Shown: in pieces, positions 1-12,300 of the stretch
How the letters are laid out: every line of letters begins with the position of its first letter
Numbering within the stretch: position 1 is the stretch's first letter
Assembly: GCA_914767715.1 (NCBI GenBank)
Contig: OU612067.1
Location: forward strand, 33,022,162-33,086,161
Direction: 5' to 3'
Origin: Membranipora membranacea
Lineage: Eukaryota; Bryozoa; Gymnolaemata; Cheilostomatida; Membraniporidae
DNA: 64,000 nt
Made by a program: the position numbers and the translations under genes
The notes under the pieces: generated by a model
What the model was told of the DNA's origin: nothing
What the model saw: only the letters and a program-made list of their open reading frames with translations
Database searches by the model: none

Positions 1-240
1 CAGCGCTTACAAAATGCATCGGACTTCTGACTTTAAGCAGGTCTTTCAGAACTCATACCATAATGTGCACACATAACTCTTGCCAATTTTATATTCTTGC
101 GATATCATTTATGGGCCAAAAACTACCTCATACTATTCTCATACCTTATTCAAAATTGACAGTCATATTTACATACAATCAACGAGAAAATGTAATACAT
201 TTTGGTATATCATCTCCAGCAAGGATCTTGTTATTTTTAG

Positions 241-3200
241 GGTGTACATATGGTATTGCAAACAATGGGACTGCCACTTCTAGCTCGATTCACAGCAGTA
301 GTGGTGGTGATGATAAACCTATAGACAATGTGCGACTCCAATCAACAGACACTGAATTCTTCAGATCTGAGGATAGAATTGATCAATGGTGGAGAGTTGA
401 TTTAGGAGAGCCGTACTACATCTTTGTTTTTACAGTGTACAGGCAGACAGGAGCTAACAAGTATAGTGAGTTTACAGAATTGAAGAATATTAACATAGTA
501 TGTATGTAGACACCCAGTAAACAACCATACAGACGCTTAGGTTACTCAAATATTTATATCCCAATGTTGACTAAGCTTCACTTGAGTCCAACATGTAACC
601 AATCTTAGAATTTAAACTCAAACTCATTCTCGAAAAATTGAGTGTTAAACTCTCTATTCAATGAAGATGTGTTTCTTAAATTCACCAGTCTCTAAAAGCA
701 GCTGTATTTTATATCCATCACCTTTATGTACTTATGTGGCTATGGATATCAGCTGTAATTGGTCCTGAAAAACTCTGTCTTGACCAACAGAAAACAATTT
801 AAATGTGCAATCGGGTCTAGGAAAGCAAAAAACAACCACTGTTCATATCAAACCTTTGCCATTACCATGAACAAAAAAAGTAAATTATTTTGCACAAGAA
901 CATTATTGATTGATTTAACCAAACTTAAAGTGTGAAAATCGATGGTCTAGAAGGGTCTACAACAGTGGGGAAAATATTAGCAATCACGGACCACGGATAT
1001 CCGTGAGAGAAAATTAGTGATTGCTCATTGGTTAATATTATTACTGTGTGCAAGTCATTGGGACTGGGTGTAGCTTGCTACATAAAGAGTTTGACTTTAC
1101 ACCTTGAGCTGGACAAGCCAATCAAAAGCCCAGTGTATTGAACATGTGACACCTAGAAGCTAATCAAAACAACTTGCAGTGAAAGGAACATAAATCAGGG
1201 ACACAGTTTTCCGTCAAGAAGAGACTGCTTAAAGTGGTATCCGGACAATTTCTAAATGTCATTTTCCCACCAAGCCATTTTCTCACATCCCTTTATCCCA
1301 CCTAGCCATTTTCCCACCAAGCCATATTCCCACCGAGCCATTTTCCCACCAGAACATTTTCCTACATATTCCTTTTCCCATCAATAAGATTTCTCACTGA
1401 TCCATTTTCTCACCGGGATGTTTTCCCACCGATCTGTTTCCCACCATGATATTTTCTCACCAAGCTGTTTTCCCACCTGGACGTTTTCTCACCAATCCAT
1501 TTTTCCACCTTCACGTTTTCCCACCAATCCATTTTTCCACCCGGACGTTTTCTTACTTGCTATTTTCCCACTATTGCTTTTTTTCAAATGAACGCTGGTA
1601 GCTTCTTTCTATTTTTTGTTCCTTTTCCTTCTGCTCTTTTTCAGGCATTAAAAATGTTAATTGAAAGTAGTGTTAGAGTCTGGTCATAAAAGCTTGTTGT
1701 TCCTTTTTTATTCTAGAATCCTGCAGTCTATGACCGTTGGTGTTAAAAATTCTGGCAGAGGTTATGAAATGACTTGAACAGTTTTCTCATGATTTTTAAA
1801 AACTTCGTTCTTGTACAATTCCTTGTAATAACACATAGTTGTGTTCACCCAAGGAGTTAAAGACTCCTAGGTTCACCTAAGGGACTGTTGTCAGATTCAT
1901 TGGGGCGCCTGTTTATAAACAGAAGATGCACACAAAATCTTGGAATGAAGATCGGCTGGAACAAACGTCGACGGGATTGAACTTACTGGAATGAACGTTG
2001 TCTAGTATGAAAGTAAAAAATCGTGAAATGAACGTAGAAAGTGCTGGATTGAACGCCGACTACATTAGTTGGTATAAAGAGTCAACAGGAGAGCAACTCC
2101 CCAAAATAATCGTGTTATAAAACCAGCATACGTCTTATGAACAATAACTGTAACAATGCTTGTCACAATCAGGGTTTTGGTTTAAATTTATAATTTGTGA
2201 TTATGCTAAGGTAACTAATGTAGCCATGCCAAACCACATGTGCTGCGCATTTCGTACTATTTGTATTTATTTATTATGTTTGGTACCAGTAACGGCAGCC
2301 GGTCTTGACAGGCTAAGTTCGGTGGGGGAGGGTGGGAATTTCCCTGCATCACCCGCTGTAGCTCGATTCTACCTTTATGGTAGTGTCCTAAAATGAGTAG
2401 GGGTGTAGACTCTGTTGTGTACATTTTAAGACAAAAAGGTTTTTAAAAAAATCAATTAAAAACCTCTGACAGAGATAGGGCGTGACAGACGGCTAAAACA
2501 CTAGCAGTTGATATGACGTCATCGATTGGATTGCAACATGATTTTGGTATGTTTCCGTACATTGTATATAGGTGATAGATAAAAGCGCATCTTTATGTTC
2601 TTGTCACAAACATAACAGATGTGATAACTTAAAAGGCAACCAAGGTTTCAAACAACTTCTCATCGTTGGCCATTGATTAATAGCAGATTGCACCTTCTGC
2701 ATGGGGAAAAAGACAAAATATAATTCGGATGATTATTCAGCCAGAATTCTTGTGAAACATTTCTTCCATCAGGTACTCAAACTCAGCTAAAAGAGAATAC
2801 CACATAGCAGTTTCCTGTTCCTGTTATTAATTAGCCTGTTCTCTATAATTATTACAGCAAAGTCTTGGAACCTCCCCTAAACTGAAGTGTTACCCAGCTT
2901 AGAGTCAGCAACTACTTTGAGTTTTGCATCGCGTAATGCACAAAGCTGATGCTGCCCAGCACATTATTTGCTACCCATTAATGCATTGCTGCGAAACCTT
3001 GGTGAGACAAGTTAGCTATTTCAATAAATGAAAACTAGTGGACAGGGTGCAGGGAAAACAACGTGCACTGTCACAATTACCAAGTTACAAAAATGAATGT
3101 TCACAGATAACAGTGAACCAAGGTGTAAACTACTACGATTCATTAGTTGCACCTGATTTCATTAATGCTTGACCATCGTTTTGCTGATGAATACACAAAG

Positions 3201-6200
3201 GGTCACTGTTTCTCTTTCAGTATTTCATTACCATTTCAGTTCTTGCACTAAATTCCTGCTTGATTCCATCTAGCCATCAGAAATTAAGTCCCTCATCATA
3301 AACAGATCTGAGTGCCTTTGTGAATGATCATCATTAACTTACACAATTACTTTGGGGAGTTGCTCTTGCGTTGATTCTATATACTAATGTAGTCTACGTT
3401 CAATCCAGCACTTTTTATGTTCATTCCAGGGTTTTCGACTTTCATACCAGTCTACTTTCATTCCAGCTAATTTCAATCCCGTCGGCGCCGACAGTCATTC
3501 CAATCCGCTGTGCACACCAGCATATGATATGATCAAATTCTAGGGTGCATGACCTGATATGCCGATTTGTATTTTTAACAGTAATTTGATCACAAATAAA
3601 TTAATTTTTTTCTTCAATTCTTGTTTGGAATTGGATGAAAATTTTAAAATTATTGGTTTTCAATCAAATCGCTTTATTCTTCTGAAGAGAAGACTAAATA
3701 CTGTTCTGCGTTTAATCAATATTAAGTCACTAACAAGGAGTGAGTGCGAGCTGAGAGCAGGAAGATCCATAGAGAAATCCTCCTGTAAACCTGGCGAAGT
3801 GCACAAGGGCGCCCGTAAACAGAGAGCACTGTGCGCATTTGAAACAATTTTAATAGAAATAGATCACATCATTGTTTTTTCTTTCTTCCTCTAAAATGTT
3901 TCACCTTAGTATTGCAGGTGGTTGTTTCTTCTTTTTACAAGTGGAAACAACTCTAATGTTTCAAACTGTTGATATGGTAAAAGCAGGGAGGGTGGGATAT
4001 ACCTCTCCCACCCTCCCTGGTAAAAGCAGGAAGGGTCCCTGGTGAAAGAATAATTGTTGAAACTTTATTATCCTTCATTGTCATCGTGGAAAGGATCTTG
4101 TGCGTAAATATACGTAGAGTGGAAATTTCTTTACATTATTTGGTGGTTGATTGATAAAAGAATGTAAAACAGTAAAACAATCTTTACCGAAAGCCATGTG
4201 GCAGATCACATATGATGTAAGCTTAATTTTGTAGAGTGATATGGCCAATAACCGTAGTATGATAATCTCTTCAGCTCGGGCAATGATTAAATGGCTCAAA
4301 ACTTTTGAGAATTGGCATAGGCACCATTAATTTGTTTTGTCGAAAAAAAAGTTTGTAACAAGGAGGCAATTTTGATGAAATCAACCACTTGGACTAACTT
4401 GTGCAATAAAAAACTCAAATCAAAATCAACCCGTTACTTATAAAATCAACTCACATCTCCAAGCTATAACTTTCTCCAGTGTTGGCTGGATGTGAACAAT
4501 GTTAACGCATTTGTGAATGTGAACAGCTTAGCTTGCAAAAAGGCTGCGAAGGAAAAACTGAGCGGTGAAAAATTTGTGTGGTGGGAAAACAGCACTGTGG
4601 TAAATTGTCCTGTTGGGAAAATTGGTTGGTGGGAAATTGTCCTGTTGGGAAAACTGTTTGGTGGGAAAACGGCCTGGTGAGAAAATGGCTTGTTGAGCAA
4701 TGTCTGGCTGGAAAGATGGATTAGTGGGGAAACGTCCAGGTGGGAAACTAGATTGGTGGGAAAACGTGCAGGTGGGAAAATGGTACAGTGGGAAATCAAC
4801 CAGGTGGGATTATGGCTCGGAGGAATAATGGCTCGGTGGGAGAACGGCAGAGTGGGATAATGGGAGGTGGGAAAATGACATTGGGAAAACGGGGCGGATT
4901 CGCGCAGAATTATTAGTTTCCCTAATCGGTACCACTCTGCTTTCCATTCAATACATATGAACACTAAGCAGGGTTTGGGTTATATATATAATCGTCTTGT
5001 CTTGTTTGTTTACCGTAATCTTCTACTGCTATTGAGTTGTTTCCTGAAAGTACCACACAGCTCAGTGAGCTATTGAAATACCTCTCTGCTTGCACTATTT
5101 TGCTATCGATATGCAAAAGTTTCTGTGGTGGGAGGCCGCTCGTGCGCCCCTCCCACACCCTCCCCGCCTACGGCGTTGGATCGGGCTGCGCCCAATCATT
5201 ATGCTCATCTCTAAAAAACTCAATTTTTTAGAATATACTCCCCTGGTTTACAGTATTTTATCTCCCCTGGCACGGATTCATATTTAAAGGATGATCTAAT
5301 AACAGTATAACAGTAAGCCTAGCCCGGGCTTACCTAGGACAATCGCAGTGCTGCTATACTTACACTAGAAATAATCAAAAAACAGTGCTGGACGACGGTA
5401 GCGTAGTCAAAGATATTTTAGTGTTAACCCGTAACGGGGGAGATAACATACTGTAGACGTAGACTGTAACGTAGAGTGTAGACCCTTCTAAACCCTTTCC
5501 GCACCTTAAATTAGGTTAGATCATTCAATAATGTCCTTGTGCGAAAAAAATTCACTTTTTTTGTACATTGCAGTGGCAAGGCTTTGATAGTGTTTGTTTT
5601 TTGCTTTCCTAGACACTTTAAAAGAGTACAGCAGAATACCGAAGTTCCCTGTTTCAGAAATGCTAATATCTCTACATATTTTTTCAACTCATATCGACAG
5701 TAGTATGATGACACTTTCTATTCCTATGGGTGCACAATTTGGTAACACCTTATGATAAATAAACGCATGATGAGATGACTGGAATTAGGCTTGGTATTGC
5801 TTAGAATCACAGAGTGCTCCACTTGATGGTAAAGATTTTTCATTTATTTACCCGTTGCTGGGTAGATTTTGATCAGATTAAAAAGTGTGCCGACATGCGT
5901 TAGATCACTGTGAAAAAATGTATGTATTGTGTATAGTATAGTGTTGTTTCAAGGGCAATGCGTAGGGTGTAGATGCAAAGTTGAGTTCCTATTATGATGA
6001 CATCATTTTTTATCATGACAGCTTAGTTCATACTCTTCCAGTTGCTCGGAAGGCTTAAAATGGAAAGTTCCTAATTGGATGAAAATTTGAGAGCAATACT
6101 CTCTGTTAATTAAATTCAGTAAACACCATTCATCATTATCATCATCTTTAGAGGAGAGATTTAAACAATTGAGCTTGCTCGGAAGGCTTGGAGGAAATAT

Positions 6201-6388
6201 TCCCAGAGATCCCCAACCCGAACTGAATGGCTGGAAAACAATACACTCTATTGATCAGACTGAACTTGATTATGTAGAGTACAACCCAGTGAGCAATAGG
6301 CAGGAACCTCGAGCATACCGACGCTTAGCAGTGTACAGTACAAATCCTCTAGGATTTGTCATCAGTGAAGTCAGAGTTCTCGGCATAC
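241..6388 (+). CDS. RPTP exons 1-2: F5/8 type C (discoidin/fucolectin) domain
   Basis: Exons 241-465 and 6152-6388 encode a galactose-binding-like F5/8 type C domain. Family marks are the WWRVDLG motif followed by a Tyr-rich strand and, in exon 2, the closing strand ending in SEVRVLG. Such domains bind sugars or phospholipids on the outside of the cell. The first intron donor is GTGAGT at 466, which leaves phase 1 and joins cleanly to 6152; the later GTATGT at 498 gives the wrong phase. The domain's first strands, and anything before them, must lie upstream. The two exons are separated by a 5.7-kb intron filled with foldback elements. Confidence 0.8.
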
Positions 6389-9300
6389 GTAAGTTTATAA
6401 AATAAAACCTACACTCTGCTGACCACACTATAATCAGGCAATTGTAATACCTTGCTTTTGGTATCCGCTCTTCTAACAAAAATGTTTTTGATCATGCTCA
6501 ATCTGTGCAGCAAATACTTCCATACCGGACAAAATGTGATTGTATACCTTTCAAAGGATAATCAAAGTGTAAAAAATCAGCCTTCCTATATCCTATCATG
6601 AACCATCGATGAATGAACTGTAACCTCTCACTTTTGTCACCAATTCCTACAGAGCTCCCTGAATTCAAAGCTACTAACCTCCGAATAAACTCTACATATA
6701 CAGAACAATCAACCTTCTGTGTGACCTGCCAATGGGACCCTCCATTATCAAACTTTACAGCAGTATCCAATATATTGTCAAAATATCAGGTATGTTGGAG
6801 TGATGACAGGACTGAGGAAGTGATTTATTTCATTATGTTCATGTGTAAGAGCTGTGCAAGCAAAACTCAAACATCCATAATCTCATGGATAATAATCCAT
6901 GGTATTTATAATGCACATAATCTCTTCGTGTATAGGAATGATGCAACTTTAACCAGGTTTAAAAAATTTAAAAAAAGAATCTTAGGACTCAAAATGGGCA
7001 AAGAAATCTGGCAGTGATTAGCGTTAGAGTATACTAAATAGGGTATGATAAAGTCAAAACGAGATTACAGTATGTAATGATGGAGTCTTCACCATTGTTA
7101 TAATAAGCATCAGCATAAGTTCCTGCTTTGTGAAGAATAGTGTGTGGGACCAAAATAATAAAACTGTGCACCGCATTCCAGCCAGTAACCTCAGCCTAGC
7201 CCTTAGAAATCGAGTAGTAAAGAGCCTGATAGGTGGCATGTAATGGAGATTCCAGATCTGACAGCCATTAGGATCTCAACTCATTTCTTGTTCATCAACT
7301 TTACCACATATGGAATGACACAACGTTGCAACAATAGCTAACATAGTTCGCAAATTAAACCTCCCAAGACAAATTTAGAAGGTGTTGCACCGTTTTTGTT
7401 ATTAAGGTAATGTCAAAGACCGATCCGAATATCAACATATCATATACCGTTGAAAAGCTGCCGAGCTACCTGAATACCTGATCAAACACTTGATTCGATG
7501 ACGTTGTGTCATTTAAGGGAGGAAATGAGGCAGAAAACGCTCTTTTGTCGATGCAGATTGAGCAGTCAAATTAATTGCAAGAAATCAGGTGGAATGTATA
7601 CTTAGGGATTGCGATCATCGAAAAATTTGATTTTCTTTCATATATGACTAGTGTAAATTGACTCGAATCAAAATTAATTAAAATTCTCTCTTAGAGTACT
7701 CTTCAAATGTCATACACATTGACTTTCAAAAAATTAGCTTGCATATTGCAGTGACAGTAGACTCTCGAATGCGGCTAATATTTTTGCCACCTTTGCATAA
7801 CGCCAAACATGCTGTCCAAATAACCATTATTGTGGCCAAACAAAATTTTTTTGAAAGTTCTCACTTACGAAGCCGCTTTCATTAACAATGGTGCACACAG
7901 GAAATGCCAACATAATTTTTCATTGGATCTTCATTTTTCTTGAATTTCAGTAGCTCGGCAGCTTTCCAACGGTATATGATACGTTGATATTCGGATCGGT
8001 CTTTGACATTACCTTAAAGAGTTCAATGGAAATTGTACACTGAATATCCTCTCCATAATTCCTGTGTTTCATATTTACTTGTTATTACTCGCCATTGCAG
8101 CCGTACTGTCCATTCATATTTTTAGAACCTTCTCTTAAATTACTCTATTCCTTACTAATTTCCTTGGACACTTAAATATGAAAGGACAAACTTCCCCCGT
8201 TTAGATTCCTTATTCTTTTGGTCACTACGTGCCCAATTTCTCAATTGTAGAGTGATTGACTGAACGGGTTTTGTCATGGTATGTTATTGATAATGGGCTG
8301 AAGCTGAGTCAGCAAAGTTTCGAATAAACAACAGGTCAATTTCATATAATCTCTCCATCATGTTCAGTAATGAGGCTGAAGGGTGGGAGAGTTTGACCAC
8401 AGTTGAACTCAATCAGTTGTCTCAGAAATAAGATAATGTTACTGTATATGACCTTGTTCACAAAAAAGTATAATATATTTTTTTAACGTCAAAAGGCCAT
8501 ATATGACAGCACTGTAAGTTGTTTGGAGTCCAAGCTGTTCATATGCTAAAGGTTCCGGACAATTAAGTAATCAAACATATATAATATCAAGGATCTTGCT
8601 ATGTGATTAGTATCTCAGAGATTGATTTTCACAAAAAATAATCTTTACCTGATTCACATCATGTTCATTGTTGTTTGAGGAGCCTGTTGTGATATCTGCG
8701 GTTTGCCTCTTGATTTATTGCCAACCAAGTTTTTCATGCATGATATATGCAAACGAATCCATTGTGTTATTAGTATTGCCGGAATGATTCAAAAACACAG
8801 CAATTCACCTTAAAGACTGGTGACCTTATACTTGTAGTGCAGTTTCGATGTTTCAAGATCATTTAAAAATATACAAGACTAGTTAAATCACATGAACTGA
8901 TTTAATATGGTCACAAGCCTTCGATACTTTTTGAACATTGTATTTACTAGATGTATCTAAATGTGTACTGATTTCTAGGCTACTTTCAACAATCAATGGC
9001 AGACTCTCGGTCAGAATAGGAGTATGTCAAACTGCAGTATCCCATTCTCTACACTAGTGTCATGCAAAGTCAGAGTACCAACACCATTTTACATCTACCA
9101 AACCAACACATCTACAACAAATATAACAACAGCATGCACAGGTAAAAATATTTATGACCAGATAATGTGCTACATAACTGCTAAATCATTTGTTCGCACA
9201 GGTAAACGAACTGACAGAAAACCATAAATATTAGGTATAAAAAGCATCAGAGAGTTACACTCATGAAAGGCAACATACTTTTAAAAAGATATCAAGGTTT

Positions 9301-12300
9301 TCTTAGAATCTTTTATTTTCATCCAATGATGGTCTACTTGACCTTGCAACAGTTCATGCTTGATTCGTTCATCTGATTGACAGCCCCAGCCAATGTGATC
9401 GTACAACCGAATCCAGAGGAGATAGTTAATCAGGGACAACTCAAGCTGCAGTACACAATTGATTGGGAGGTTTGTTATAAAACTAAATATTATTGATCAA
9501 TAATCGAGATTATGAAAAAAAAATATCAACCATCGGTGTAAGACAAATAATAACAAGAATGAATCTAGCAACTTCTCCAATACAAGATTCAAGGTTTAAT
9601 CCCTATGGACTAGGTAGCACGGTATGGCATGTGTCACATCGTACTCTCTCTCTTTCTCCTTACTTGGGTCTACCATGTGAATAACTTTCAGCAGTAGAAT
9701 TCTGATATTGGAAATGCTGTGGCTCTCAATCTTGTACATATTGACCTTAGTCGGCATTGGAAATCAGTGGGTTGAAGGACTCAGCTTTGTTCCTGCCATA
9801 CAAATGGACGAAATCATCAATTTACATCAAATGAGATTTTTAGAATTTTTAAGTAGATAACCACTTAATATCAGTTTTTGAGAAAATACGCTCAGCTTAC
9901 AGACAGGAAAACTCTTTTTAGGCCCCAGTTAACCCGGCTTGCACAGAATTCAAGGAATATGCCATAGAAATTTCCAGAGGTACAACGAATGCAGAGATAT
10001 CTTCTGATGTATCAAATATCAAAATCGATACAGACTGGGGACAGCTTCTCTCAGTGAAGATATGGACAGTGAATAGTGATGATGTAAGATCACCTACTGT
10101 AGCTAGCATTTCTACAACTACTATCTCAACAGGTTAGTAAGATACACTGACAAGTTTATACCGGAAACAACATATAATGTATAGTATAGGTATGTATATT
10201 GTATTGTATCATTGGTGATTAAATCATTTTTTGGTTGAGAGCACTGTTGTAAAAACAAAGGATATGAAATAAAATTTAAACTGACTTAAATAATCCATTC
10301 GAAAAAGTGTAGCTTGTATTGTATTGTATTTTTATGAAACACACACTATCATAACAGTGATGATACAAATCGTATGCTGGTGATAGCTCTCAGTTTAGGT
10401 CTTATACATAAAGCTGTTGTTATAGAAAGTCATAAAATAGTTGCAAAAAGCTAAACTGTTGTTTGTTTGGCAACGTTTTCGTCTGAATCAGTAAACATTT
10501 CGAGAGGATATCTTTGGGGTTTAGTTAAAAACAAACCTGTGATATGACGGGTCGCATTCATCTTCTAAAATGGTACTAGAATGTTTACAACAAAGAGAGA
10601 AACTAAAATCATTTAGCTGAGGTAATTGTAAAGCTATACATCGCTCCTCATACTCGAATGCAGGGAGGATAACCCTAAAGGCTGATCTCTGTATACTCTC
10701 AAGTCTAGCCTTTCTTCCATCAGAGAGAAAGGTGTAAAACGCCGGCAAAGCATAGCATATAATTGATCTATTAGTTATATAAAAAATCTTTAGACCCGTT
10801 TCATTGAGACCAATTGATTTAAGTTTACGCATGAGAAAAAGACAAGTCTTGCATTTAGAGACTAGGTGAGCAATATGCTGTTTTTGGTCGACAAAAATTC
10901 CTAAAAGATTTACATAAGGTTGGGGTAGTACGAGATTTTCATTTAAATTTACTGCAGGAGAAAAATTAGCATGGGTAGATAGTGATCATTGAATTTATTT
11001 CAGACCATCGTTGTGTGGCTTTGATTGCTGGTAAAATAGCACTATAATTGTTTACATCAGATACAGCTGTATAAATAGACGTGTTGTCAGCATATTTGAC
11101 ATGAGAAAAATTGGGGACTTTGAGATCATTACAGTAGATGAGCCAAAGTATCAGGCCCAGTTCAGTGCATTGTGGTGTTCCAACAATCGATGGTATATAG
11201 CTTGATGACTGGGCGAGGCCATATCTTACAGTCTGAAGTCGGTCTTGCAAGAAATCAGCAACCAGAGCAGTGATGTTCTTGTAAAAACAGTGACCTCTCA
11301 TCTTGTTGACTGGGAGATTAGGCTGGAGTCTGTCAAAAGCTTTTGAGAAATCCACCCCTGCTAGTTGAACAAATCTGGTATTCGCTTTGTCCAGGTTATC
11401 ACTTAAAGGGCAACCAAGGTTTCGCAGCAATGCATTAATGGGTAGCAAATAATGTGCTGGGCAGCATCAGCTTTGTGCATTACGCGATGCAAAACTCAAA
11501 GTAGTTGCTGACTCTAAGCAGGGTAACACTTCAGTTTAGGGGAGGTTCCAAGACTTTGCTGTAATAATTATAGAGCACAGGCTAAATAATAACAGGAACA
11601 GGAAACTGCTATGTGGTATTCTCTTTAAGCTGAGTTTGAGTGCCTGATGGAAGAAATGTTTCACAAGAATTCCAGCTGAATAATCATCCGAATTATATTT
11701 TGTCTTTTTCCCCATGCAGAAGGTGCAATCTGCTATTAATCAATGGCCATCAATGAGAAGTTGTTTGAAACCTTGGTTGCACTTTAAGTCATCTAGAAGC
11801 TGTATTAATGCAGCCACAGTTCCACTCTTGGGTTGGTAAGCATATTGGTGAGAGTCTACTATTTCTGAGAGTTTACTTTTCATTTTGTTTAATATTACAT
11901 CCTCCGTTAGCTTGCCAAGATGGAACAGCAAAGGGATGGGACGATAGTCCTTATACTGGGTAGGCGAGGGGATTTTAGGAACAGGTTTTATCTGTGCACA
12001 TTTCCATTTACATGGAAATTTTAATGTTGTAGGCATTGGGTTTATTATGTCGTGTAAGGGTACACAGATATCTTCTGAGCCCTCGGCGTATACCCAGGTA
12101 GGAAAATCTTCTTTTGATTTCCTGGTGTTTAGTTTGTTAAGTAAGAGCTTTATTTCATCCAAGCTGAGATGGTCGAGAAGTGTAGCATTTGTATGGCAGT
12201 GGTTAGTCTCCGGTGATTCAGTCAAATCTCCACCAACACCGGCAATTTGGATAATTTATTCTGTCTCTGCCAAGTGGTTGAGAAATAAAAGCGTCTGTTG

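Larger units (their letters stand above)
1233..4936. mobile_element. Outer foldback element with minisatellite arms
   Basis: A 3.7-kb foldback element. The left arm (about 1233-1580) consists of degenerate 16-18-base units of the type CCATTTTCCCACCAAG. The right arm (about 4560-4936) is its reverse complement, GGTGGGAAAATGG units. The tips match (AGTGGTATCCG at the left; CGGTACCACT at the right, read inverted). Flanks are CTGCTTAA (1225-1232) and CTGCTTTC (4937-4944), exactly adjacent to the two tips, and fit an 8-base target duplication with two changes. Long inverted arms built of tandem repeats are typical of FB-type elements. I recognise no transposase in the interior. Confidence 0.7.

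Noticed and set aside
2160-2396. Small open frames at 2160-2396 and 3559-3894 as genes
   Set aside because: They lie inside foldback elements with no similarity I recognise and no splice or start context.
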